DNA of 42,797 nt, taken from Bryobacter sp. GTDB lineage: Bacteria > Acidobacteriota > Terriglobia > Bryobacterales > Bryobacteraceae. This document shows, piece by piece, positions 14,331 to 20,722 of this stretch. Location: assembly GCA_022843605.1 (NCBI GenBank), contig JALHNI010000041.1, positions 1 through 42,797 on the forward strand, read 5' to 3'. Each line of letters starts with the position of its first letter. Within the stretch, counting starts at the first letter, position 1. Position numbers and translations under genes: made by a program. A model generated the notes under the pieces. It did not search any database and had not been told where the DNA came from. It saw only the letters and a list, made by a program, of their open reading frames with translations.

Positions 14331-15743
14331 GTGACCCAAGCTTATGTAGCATTTTGTTTTTTGTGGGCGGCGGCGGAGTTGTTGGACCTGATCTGCTTTC
14401 CGGATTGGGTGACGCATCCGGCGGGGGTGGGGCTGTTTGTGGCGGCGGTGGCCTTGTTGCTGAAGCCTTCGTCGGGGGGACGGCTGTTGGCGGTCTGCGC
14501 GATGGATGTGGCGTATTTATGGGTGAAGTCGCCGTGGACGCCGAATCACTTTCTGTTTAAGGGGCTGGTGTGTTTGAGTATTCTGGTGGCGGCGGGTTCG
14601 CAGTTGTGGCAGGGGCGGGAGCGAGCGTCCGCGGCGGGGGCGGCGGTGTTGCGGTGGGAGTTACTGGCGCTGTATTTCTTTTCCTTTTTTCATAAGTTGA
14701 ATGCGGACTTTCTGAAGCCGTCAGTCAGTTGCGCGGTGTTTATGCTGGAGGGTTTGCGGGAGCGGCTGCCGGGTATCCCCGCGGGCGAATGGGTGAATGA
14801 GATGGCGATGGGGGGGGCGCTGCTGATCGAGGGAGGCATACCGGTGTTTCTGCTCTTCCAGCGAACCCGGCGCTGGGCGCTGTTGGCCGCTTGGGGCTTC
14901 CACTTTCTGTTGAGCTTTCATCCGCGGGCGGGGATTTATGCATTTTCAGCGATGATGTTTGCGCTGTTGACGTTGTTTTTGCCGGAGGGGTTTTACGCGG
15001 AGTTAGCGGCGCAGGTAAGCCGGCGACCGAGGGTGGCGGCATGGGGACGGGGGTTGGCGCGGGGGTTGGCGAGCGGGAGATGGCTGGGCAGGCTGGCGGC
15101 GGCTGGGGGGGGGTGGGCGTTGGGGGGGGCGGCGGGTTTGTGGTGGAGCGGGATGCAGTTACGCGGGAGTAACTTGAGCGAATGGCCGCGGATGGCCGGG
15201 ATGGCGCTGTGGGTGCCGTTTGCGGTGGGGTTGCTTTGGGCGTTGTGGGTAGGTTGGCCGGCGGGAAGTGAGCGGGAAGTGGGGCGGTTGCGGATGGCCT
15301 GGCGATCGCCGGCGGTGGCGGTGTTGGGTCTGGTGCTGGTGAACGGGATGGCGCCGTATCTGGGGTGGCAGACGGTGCGGGTGCTGTCGATGTTTTCGAA
15401 CTTACGGACGGAGGGCGGGAGGAGCAACCACTTGCTGATTCCGGTGAGTTGGCAGGTGGCGGGGTATCAGCGGGAGCTGGTCGAAATTGTATCGTCGACG
15501 GAGCCAGTGCTGGATTTCTATGCGAGGGCGCGGCAATTGATTCCGCTGGCGGATGTGCGGCGAAGGATCTGGGAGCAGGGACCAGGGGCGGAGGTGACTT
15601 ATGTGCGTGAGGGGCGGACTTATTCGGTGAAGACGAGCGAACCGGGAGCGCGGGAGGCGTTGCCGCCTTTGAGCGGATGGGGCCGGAAGATTCTGGCATT
15701 CCGGGGGGTGAATCGGGATGGGACGGCGGAGTGCTTGTGGTGA
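14331..15743 (+). CDS. HTTM-like integral membrane protein
   Basis: This 470-residue protein has many hydrophobic segments across residues 1-340 and a soluble C-terminal tail of about 130 residues. The sequence LALYFFSFFHKLNADFL near 110-125 matches the conserved HKxNxxF block of HTTM proteins, the membrane family related to vitamin K-dependent gamma-carboxylase. Bacterial HTTM proteins are mostly uncharacterised, and gamma-carboxylation should not be assumed. The GTG start fits AGGA and the upstream -10. Codons are strongly G-ending. The tail with HLLIPVSWQVAGYQRELVEI is likely periplasmic or cytoplasmic and unassigned. Confidence 0.75.
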   Translation: MTQAYVAFCFLWAAAELLDLICFPDWVTHPAGVGLFVAAVALLLKPSSGGRLLAVCAMDVAYLWVKSPWTPNHFLFKGLVCLSILVAAGSQLWQGRERASAAGAAVLRWELLALYFFSFFHKLNADFLKPSVSCAVFMLEGLRERLPGIPAGEWVNEMAMGGALLIEGGIPVFLLFQRTRRWALLAAWGFHFLLSFHPRAGIYAFSAMMFALLTLFLPEGFYAELAAQVSRRPRVAAWGRGLARGLASGRWLGRLAAAGGGWALGGAAGLWWSGMQLRGSNLSEWPRMAGMALWVPFAVGLLWALWVGWPAGSEREVGRLRMAWRSPAVAVLGLVLVNGMAPYLGWQTVRVLSMFSNLRTEGGRSNHLLIPVSWQVAGYQRELVEIVSSTEPVLDFYARARQLIPLADVRRRIWEQGPGAEVTYVREGRTYSVKTSEPGAREALPPLSGWGRKILAFRGVNRDGTAECLW

Positions 15744-15760
15744 GGGGAGCCCGAGAGAAT

Positions 15761-15768
15761 GGTATGCT
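15761..15768 (+). promoter_or_regulatory. Extended -10 promoter of the PEP-CTERM-like gene
   Basis: TGGTATGCT ending at 15768 is an extended -10. The expected transcript would start near 15775 and carry a leader of about 25 nt with GAGGGAG before the ATG at 15800. Confidence 0.55.
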
Positions 15769-15799
15769 GTTTGCTCGCGACGTGTTTTGAGGGAGACAC

Positions 15800-15985
15800 A
15801 TGACCATGAAACGACTGAATATGATTTTGCGGGCCTTGGGCTTGGCGGCTTTGACGATGGCGTGGCCGGCGGCGATGATGGCGGATGTGGCGGTGGTTCC
15901 GGAACTGAATCCAGGAACGGCCGGATCGACGGTGGCGATGCTGGCGGGCGCGGTGCTGATGCTGCGGAGCCGCAAGCGCCGGTAA
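15800..15985 (+). CDS. Tiny PEP-CTERM-like protein, signal peptide plus sorting signal only
   Basis: This 61-residue protein has an N-terminal signal sequence (KRLNMILRALGLAALTMAW, then PAAMMA as a likely cleavage site). A C-terminal tripartite sorting signal follows almost at once: VPELNPGTAG, a hydrophobic stretch and the basic end RSRKRR. This resembles PEP-CTERM signals recognised by exosortase. Between the two there are only a handful of residues, so there is almost no mature protein. A good ribosome site (GAGGGAG) and a downstream terminator show it is a real, separate transcription unit. The exosortase gene is not in the window. Confidence 0.7.
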   Translation: MTMKRLNMILRALGLAALTMAWPAAMMADVAVVPELNPGTAGSTVAMLAGAVLMLRSRKRR

Positions 15986-16016
15986 AGCTGTCGGCGAGCA
16001 AAGGTTGAAGGAGAGG

Positions 16017-16039
16017 GGCCGCCGGCGCGCGGCCTTTTT
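16017..16039 (+). terminator. Rho-independent terminator after the PEP-CTERM-like gene
   Basis: GGCCGC at 16017-16022 pairs with GCGGCC at 16029-16034 around a six-base loop, followed directly by five T at 16035-16039. It lies 32 nt after the stop of the 61-residue gene. Confidence 0.85.
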
Positions 16040-16057
16040 CTATTGGGGAAGCGGTGA

Positions 16058-16063
16058 TAGGAT
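16058..16063 (+). promoter_or_regulatory. -10 box (TAGGAT) 7 nt before a start codon
   Basis: TAGGAT at 16058-16063 is followed by 7 nt and the ATG at 16071, which predicts a leaderless transcript. The next upstream element is the terminator at 16017-16039, so a new promoter is needed here. Confidence 0.55.
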
Positions 16064-16070
16064 GTGGCCC

Positions 16071-16319
16071 ATGAATCAAGCCTGGAACGGGGAAGACGAG
16101 AGACGGTTTGCCGGACTGAAGCAGCAATGGGTGGAAGCGAACCGGCGGGAGATTGAAATGGCGACGCAGATGGGCGAGGCGATCGCGCATGACGATGTGA
16201 AGTTGATTCAGGATTTCGACAATCGGCTGCGGCACCAGCGCGAGCAGACGGAGATGATTTGGGACGATTATCTGCCGATGCTGCGGCGGCGCAATGCGCC
16301 GAACGATGACAATGCTTAG
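16071..16319 (+). CDS. Small hypothetical helical protein
   Basis: This 82-residue, highly charged protein has no signal peptide. Residues about 10-70 (DERRFAGLKQQWVEANRREI and onward) look like two long amphipathic helices, probably a coiled coil or helical hairpin, ending RRRNAPNDDNA. I do not recognise a family. The frame is open upstream to 16005, but the TAGGAT box and the terminator before it favour the ATG at 16071. An ATG at 16062 is also in frame. Confidence 0.6.
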   Translation: MNQAWNGEDERRFAGLKQQWVEANRREIEMATQMGEAIAHDDVKLIQDFDNRLRHQREQTEMIWDDYLPMLRRRNAPNDDNA

Positions 16320-16458
16320 GCGGCTGGTTCGGACCTACACTGGGTTCTCAGCTTTGGGTTCGAGGAGAACGCAGGCAAAGACCGCGGGTGCCCCGGATCG
16401 ACTTGGGGACGGGCATCATCACGACGATCCGGTGATTTAGCATTTAGCGCTGGTAGTC

Positions 16459-16464
16459 TACGAT
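16459..16464 (+). promoter_or_regulatory. -10 box (TACGAT) 7 nt before the GT39-like gene
   Basis: TACGAT at 16459-16464 is followed by 7 nt and the GTG at 16472, with no Shine-Dalgarno sequence. This fits a leaderless mRNA and decides the start. The preceding 16320-16458 holds nothing I recognise. Confidence 0.55.
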
Positions 16465-16471
16465 AAAGAAC

Positions 16472-17938
16472 GTGACCCTTGCCCGCTTCCGCGGACCGAT
16501 TTGTGCCGCCATCTTTATCCTGCTTTCGTGTGCGGTGCTGCCCTACCCCGGCATTCAGACGGATGAGGCGATTTTTTCGTGTACGTATTATCAGCCGTTG
16601 CAGACCGCCGATGGGTTCAAGGCCTTTCAGCACTTTGTGCCAACGATGCTGATCAGTTACCTAGGGGCGCTGAAGAGCTGGCTGTACTATCCGATTTTTC
16701 AGCTGTTCACACCGGGGGTGTGGTCGTTGCGGCTGCCGATGGTGTTGGTGGGCGGGGCGAGCGTGTGGCTGTTTACGATCTTCTTGCGGCGGCTGCATGG
16801 GGAGCGGGCGGCGTGGTTTGGCGGGTTGCTGCTGGCGACGGATCCGATCGTGATTCAGACGACGACGTTCGATTGGGGTCCGGTGGCACTGCAGCATTTT
16901 CTGTTTCTCGCGGCGGGGGTGCTGTTGCTGAAGGAGACGACGCGGGCGTGGTGTGTGGCGTTCTTTCTGATGGGGCTGGCGTTGTGGAACAAGGCGTTGG
17001 CGGCGTGGACGTTTGCGGGTTTGGCGATTCCGTTGGTGTTGCTGTTTCCAGGGGCGATCCGGCGGGCGCTGAGTTGGCGGCGTTTTGCGTTGGCCGTGGT
17101 GTTTTTTGCGATTGGGGCGTTTCCGGTGTTGCGGTATAACGTGCGGAAGCCGGCGGCGACAGTGCAGGAGAACGTGAAGCTGACGTTTGAGGAATTGCGG
17201 CCGAAGTCGCACCTGCTGTACGAGACGTTGCGGGGATATGCGCTGATGGAGTACATCACGTATGAGCCGAAGGAGCAGCAGCGGTGGACATACGTGCCGC
17301 ACGCGTTGTTGGCGTCGATGGTGCTGTTGCTGATTTGGCCGAGCCGGTTGGGGTGGTACCCGATTGTGGCGGGCGCAATCGCGTTTCTGTTGATGGCGGT
17401 GACGCGGAACGCGGGAGGGTCAGTGCATCATCTGGTGCTGTTATGGCCGCTGCCGTATTGGGCGATGGCGGCGGCGTTTACGGCGCCGAAGATCAGCCGG
17501 CCGACGCTCGCGTGGGTGGTGGTGGCGTTGTTGGCGGTGGACAATGCGCGGGTGTTGAACGTCTACCGCGGCGCGATGGTGGCGCAGGGGAGCCCGGGAT
17601 CCTGGAACAACGCGATTTTCCCTTTGGCGGCGCGGGTGAAGGCGTTGAATCCGAAAGTGGTGCGGGTGTACGACTGGGGAATGACCGACAATCTGGCGCT
17701 GCTGACGCAGAGGCGGGAGCCGATTGCGTGGAATGACCGGCCGTATCGGCCCGAGTTGTTCGCGAATGAGGAAGACCTTTGGATTGGGTCGATCCCGCCG
17801 TTCGAGGCGTTCGCGAATGTGAACCGGGATTTACGGCAGGCGGCGGAGCAAGCGGGGTACGAGCGCCGGGTGCTGGAGACGATTACGGACCGGCAGGGCC
17901 GGCCGGTGTTTGAGCTGTTCCGCTTCGCTAAGCGTTGA
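16472..17938 (+). CDS. GT39/PMT-like membrane glycosyltransferase
   Basis: This 488-residue polytopic membrane protein has the layout of GT-C glycosyltransferases (ArnT/PMT type). After a first membrane segment (CAAIFILLSCAVLPYPG) the first outer loop carries QTDEAIF, the acidic pair expected for catalysis. About ten further hydrophobic segments follow to residue 370, and the soluble C-terminal part contains VVRVYDWGMTDNLALL. Such enzymes move a sugar from a polyprenyl phosphate to a lipid or protein in the periplasm (family knowledge). Acceptor and donor are not evident. It starts with GTG and its end overlaps the convergent DUF507 gene by 11 nt. Confidence 0.75.
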   Translation: MTLARFRGPICAAIFILLSCAVLPYPGIQTDEAIFSCTYYQPLQTADGFKAFQHFVPTMLISYLGALKSWLYYPIFQLFTPGVWSLRLPMVLVGGASVWLFTIFLRRLHGERAAWFGGLLLATDPIVIQTTTFDWGPVALQHFLFLAAGVLLLKETTRAWCVAFFLMGLALWNKALAAWTFAGLAIPLVLLFPGAIRRALSWRRFALAVVFFAIGAFPVLRYNVRKPAATVQENVKLTFEELRPKSHLLYETLRGYALMEYITYEPKEQQRWTYVPHALLASMVLLLIWPSRLGWYPIVAGAIAFLLMAVTRNAGGSVHHLVLLWPLPYWAMAAAFTAPKISRPTLAWVVVALLAVDNARVLNVYRGAMVAQGSPGSWNNAIFPLAARVKALNPKVVRVYDWGMTDNLALLTQRREPIAWNDRPYRPELFANEEDLWIGSIPPFEAFANVNRDLRQAAEQAGYERRVLETITDRQGRPVFELFRFAKR

Positions 17939-18515
17939 AGTCGATGCCCAGCTTTTTGAGTTCTTCGCCGTAGTAGCGCTTCTGAAGCAGGTCAAACTCT
18001 TCGCTGCCTTCGGGGATGTCCTTTTTGAGGGAGCGGACTTTGGCGCGAGCATCGCGGTCGGCTTTGTCTTCAGCGAGCAGAACTTCGGTGAAGCCTTTGA
18101 CGATGTCGAGACGCATTTCGTTGTCAGGGCGCTTGACGCGGATTTCGCGGGACTTTTTAAGTTCGGCGACGATCTTGTGCGACAGGTCAGTGACTTTGTC
18201 GCGCGAGAGCTTCATGTTGTCGTTAGAATCGCGGCCGCTCGCCCGGACGATCTTGTGCTTGATGACCAATTGGTTCTTGATCTTGCGGAACATTTCCGAG
18301 TAGGGAATGCCCTCCTGCCGCATGTAGTCGGCATACTGGCTGAGCAGTTCGCGGACTTCGTCGTTGAGCTTGTCCTCCGCCTCAAGTTCCTGGGTAATCA
18401 CCAGGCTGATCGTCTCGATGACCGCCGGCGGATTTGCCGCGTCGATGGATTTCGGAGCCAAGCGTTTGACGAGTTGACGCGAGAGGTAGCCGATCATTTC
18501 TCGTGGAAGAAGCAT
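17928..18515 (-). CDS. DUF507 protein with two tandem domains
   Basis: This 195-residue protein has a second half (from about 100) that reads MKLSRDKVTDLSHKIVAELK, the typical start of a one-domain DUF507 protein of about 95 residues. The first half (MLLPREMIGYLSRQLVKRLA, later EDKLNDEVRELLSQYADYMR) looks like a second, diverged copy of the same domain. Each half is mainly alpha-helical and highly charged. The function of DUF507 is unknown. It is convergent with the glycosyltransferase gene and divergent from lhgO 30 nt away. Confidence 0.75.
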   Translation of the reverse strand: MLLPREMIGYLSRQLVKRLAPKSIDAANPPAVIETISLVITQELEAEDKLNDEVRELLSQYADYMRQEGIPYSEMFRKIKNQLVIKHKIVRASGRDSNDNMKLSRDKVTDLSHKIVAELKKSREIRVKRPDNEMRLDIVKGFTEVLLAEDKADRDARAKVRSLKKDIPEGSEEFDLLQKRYYGEELKKLGIDFNA

Positions 18516-18545
18516 TCGATACCAGTTTAGTGTACAAAAGAGAGG

Positions 18546-19772
18546 TTGGCTCCAGATCCGTTACTAAAATCAGCACACGCGTCATATGCCATTGTCGGTG
18601 GCGGGATTATCGGTTTAGCTGTCGCCTACCAGCTCACGAAAACGTACCCTGACGCTAAAATCACCCTTTTTGAGAAAGAAAGCGAGGTTGGGCAGCATCA
18701 AAGCGGCCACAACAGCGGCGTCCTGCATGCCGGTTTGTACTATAAGCCGGGGTCGTTAAAGGCGAAGCTGGCGACGACCGGGATCCGGCGAATGGTGCAG
18801 TTTTGCCAGGAAAACGGCATTTTGCACGAGCGCTGCGGCAAGTTGGTGGTGGCGACGGAGGGCGATGAGATCCCTCGGTTGAAGGAATTGCTGGCGCGCG
18901 GCGAGGCGAATGGACTGCAGGGGCTACGCTGGTGCGGGCCGGAGCAGATCCGCGAACGGGAACCGCATGTGGCGGGCCTGGCGGGCGTGGAAGTGCCGGA
19001 AGAAGGCATTGTCGACTATCCGGCGGTCTGCCGGAAGTTGGTGGAACTGATTCGTGCCGCGGGCGGACGAGTGTTGACGGGCGCCGGGGTACGGTCAATG
19101 AAGCCGCAGGGGCGGGGATGGCTGATTCAGGCGGGCGAGCACGAGGTAGAGGCGAGCTTCATCTTCAATTGCGCCGGTCTGCAGTGTGACCGGGTGCTGG
19201 AGTTGGCGGGTGAAACCCGCGCGGCGCGGATTGTACCGTTTCGCGGGGAATACTTCATGCTGACGCCCGAGGGCGCGAGCCTGGTGAAGCATTTGATCTA
19301 TCCGGTACCGGATCCGAAGTTTCCGTTTCTCGGCGTGCACTACACGCGCATGATCCATGGCGGAGTGGAGGCGGGGCCGAACGCGGTGTTGGCGACGGCG
19401 CGCGAGGGCTATTCCTGGCGGAAATTCGTGGCGGCCGATGTGGCGGATGTGTTCACGTTCCCCGGCTTCTGGAAGTTCCTGCGGAAGTATCCGTCGATGG
19501 CGTTTTACGAGGTGAAGCGGTCGCTGATCAAGGAGGAGTTCTGCAAGTCTTTGCAGCGGTTGATTCCGGCGATCGAGCTGAAGCATCTCACGCCGGGCGG
19601 CGCGGGCGTGCGGGCGCAGGCCCTTTCGCCGGATGGAACATTGCTGCAGGATTTCGATTTTGTGCTGCGGCAGAATGCGCTGCATTTGATCAATGCGCCG
19701 AGCCCGGGGGCGACGGCATCGTTGGCGATTGCGGACTATCTGATCGATCAGGTACGCATTCAACAGCCTTAG
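18546..19772 (+). CDS. lhgO: L-2-hydroxyglutarate oxidase
   Basis: This FAD enzyme of about 408 residues oxidises L-2-hydroxyglutarate to 2-oxoglutarate. It begins with a Rossmann motif, AIVGGGIIGLAVAYQL, followed by the diagnostic HNSGVLHAGLYYKPGSLKA and later FRGEYFMLTPEG. A typical C-terminal segment with GGAGVRAQALSPDG follows. No ATG lies in frame before the FAD motif, so TTG at 18546 is the probable start. TACAAA stands 7 nt before it, a poor match to the TAnnnT boxes seen elsewhere. It is divergent from DUF507 and its end overlaps the convergent NHL-repeat gene by 4 nt. Confidence 0.92.
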   Translation: MAPDPLLKSAHASYAIVGGGIIGLAVAYQLTKTYPDAKITLFEKESEVGQHQSGHNSGVLHAGLYYKPGSLKAKLATTGIRRMVQFCQENGILHERCGKLVVATEGDEIPRLKELLARGEANGLQGLRWCGPEQIREREPHVAGLAGVEVPEEGIVDYPAVCRKLVELIRAAGGRVLTGAGVRSMKPQGRGWLIQAGEHEVEASFIFNCAGLQCDRVLELAGETRAARIVPFRGEYFMLTPEGASLVKHLIYPVPDPKFPFLGVHYTRMIHGGVEAGPNAVLATAREGYSWRKFVAADVADVFTFPGFWKFLRKYPSMAFYEVKRSLIKEEFCKSLQRLIPAIELKHLTPGGAGVRAQALSPDGTLLQDFDFVLRQNALHLINAPSPGATASLAIADYLIDQVRIQQP

Positions 19773-20701
19773 GGTTGTTTTTTGGCAGGCTCCGGCTGGA
19801 AGAGGTAGACGTGATCGGGCCGGGCACCGGAGAGGATGCGGCCGCCCGACAGGTTGATGCAGTGATGGCCGTGGGCGGACGGGACATGCCCCAGAATTTT
19901 TCCGGTTGAACGGTCGAGTTGGAGAAGCCAGCCGTCGGCGGAAGTGGGTTCGTTTCGTTGCTGGGTGCCGATCCAGACGGATCCCTGATGGAAGGTGACG
20001 GCGGTGACCATGCCGAGGCCGGTCCACTCGCTGAGGAATTTTCCGGTGAGATCAAAACGTTGGACACGGCCGTTCTTGCGGTCCGCCACGTAGACGATGC
20101 CCCGATCATCGATGGCGAGGCCGTGCGGCTGTTGAAACTGGCCAGGACCGGTCCCCGCTGAACCCCACTCGCGAACGCGCTTTCCTTCCGGCGTGTACTC
20201 GAGGATGCGTGCGTTGCCGTAGCCATCGGAGATGTAGAGATGGCCGTTGGGGGCGAAGGCGATGTCCGTGGCGCCGTTGAAATTGCTGCCGTTCTTGGGT
20301 TGGCCACCCACCTCGAGGGTCATGAGGAGTTCACCGCGAGCGCTGAACTTGCGTACTTGTGAGGTGGACGAATCGACCGTCCAGACGTTGCCCTGCGGAT
20401 CGAGACGAATGCTATGGGGAATGGTAAACAGAGCCTTTCCCCAACTGCGGAGAACGCGGCCCTGCCGATTGACGACCATGACGGGGTCAAGCGTCTCCTC
20501 GCGCTGCAGGATGTAGATTAGGCCGGCGGCGTCCATGGTCACCGCGGAGGGGAAGCCAAGGCCCGGCACTTGCACCCGGACTTCGGTGCGTTTCAGTGGC
20601 AGCTTGGGCGAGGAGTGAACGCGTTCGGCCAGCAGAGATGCTTCGTCGACGAGGAGCACGGCCAACAAACTGAGCAGCATGGTCGAGAGTCTATCAGGCA
20701 T
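19769..20701 (-). CDS. Secreted NHL-repeat beta-propeller protein
   Basis: This 310-residue protein has a signal-like N-terminus (MPDRLSTMLLSLLAVLLVDE) and about five to six NHL repeats. Examples are GLGFPSAVTMDAAGLIYILQ, TIPHSIRLDPQGNVWTVD, ATDIAFAPNGHLYISDGYG and QQPHGLAIDDRGIVYVADRK. The last resembles the peptidyl-alpha-hydroxyglycine lyase propeller, but catalytic activity cannot be claimed. NHL propellers usually bind proteins or small ligands outside the cell. The frame stays open into alaS on the other strand. I set the start at 20701 because TATTGT lies 5 nt upstream and the signal sequence starts there. Confidence 0.75.
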   Translation of the reverse strand: MPDRLSTMLLSLLAVLLVDEASLLAERVHSSPKLPLKRTEVRVQVPGLGFPSAVTMDAAGLIYILQREETLDPVMVVNRQGRVLRSWGKALFTIPHSIRLDPQGNVWTVDSSTSQVRKFSARGELLMTLEVGGQPKNGSNFNGATDIAFAPNGHLYISDGYGNARILEYTPEGKRVREWGSAGTGPGQFQQPHGLAIDDRGIVYVADRKNGRVQRFDLTGKFLSEWTGLGMVTAVTFHQGSVWIGTQQRNEPTSADGWLLQLDRSTGKILGHVPSAHGHHCINLSGGRILSGARPDHVYLFQPEPAKKQP

Positions 20702-20706
20702 TTGCG

Positions 20707-20712
20707 ACAATA
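20707..20712 (-). promoter_or_regulatory. -10 box (TATTGT) 5 nt before the NHL-repeat gene
   Basis: On the minus strand TATTGT ends 5 nt before the ATG at 20701, predicting a leaderless transcript. The 21-nt gap to alaS on the other strand means the two promoters must overlap. Confidence 0.5.
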
Positions 20713-20722
20713 GGAGATTCCC

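Noticed and set aside
13425..15975. Arg/Pro-rich and Gly/Val-rich open frames on the strands opposite the ExoIII and HTTM genes
   Set aside because: These are by-products of strong GC bias opposite well-supported genes.
16320..16458. Possible small RNA or gene in the gap before the GT39-like gene
   Set aside because: I saw no terminator, conserved structure or open frame of note.
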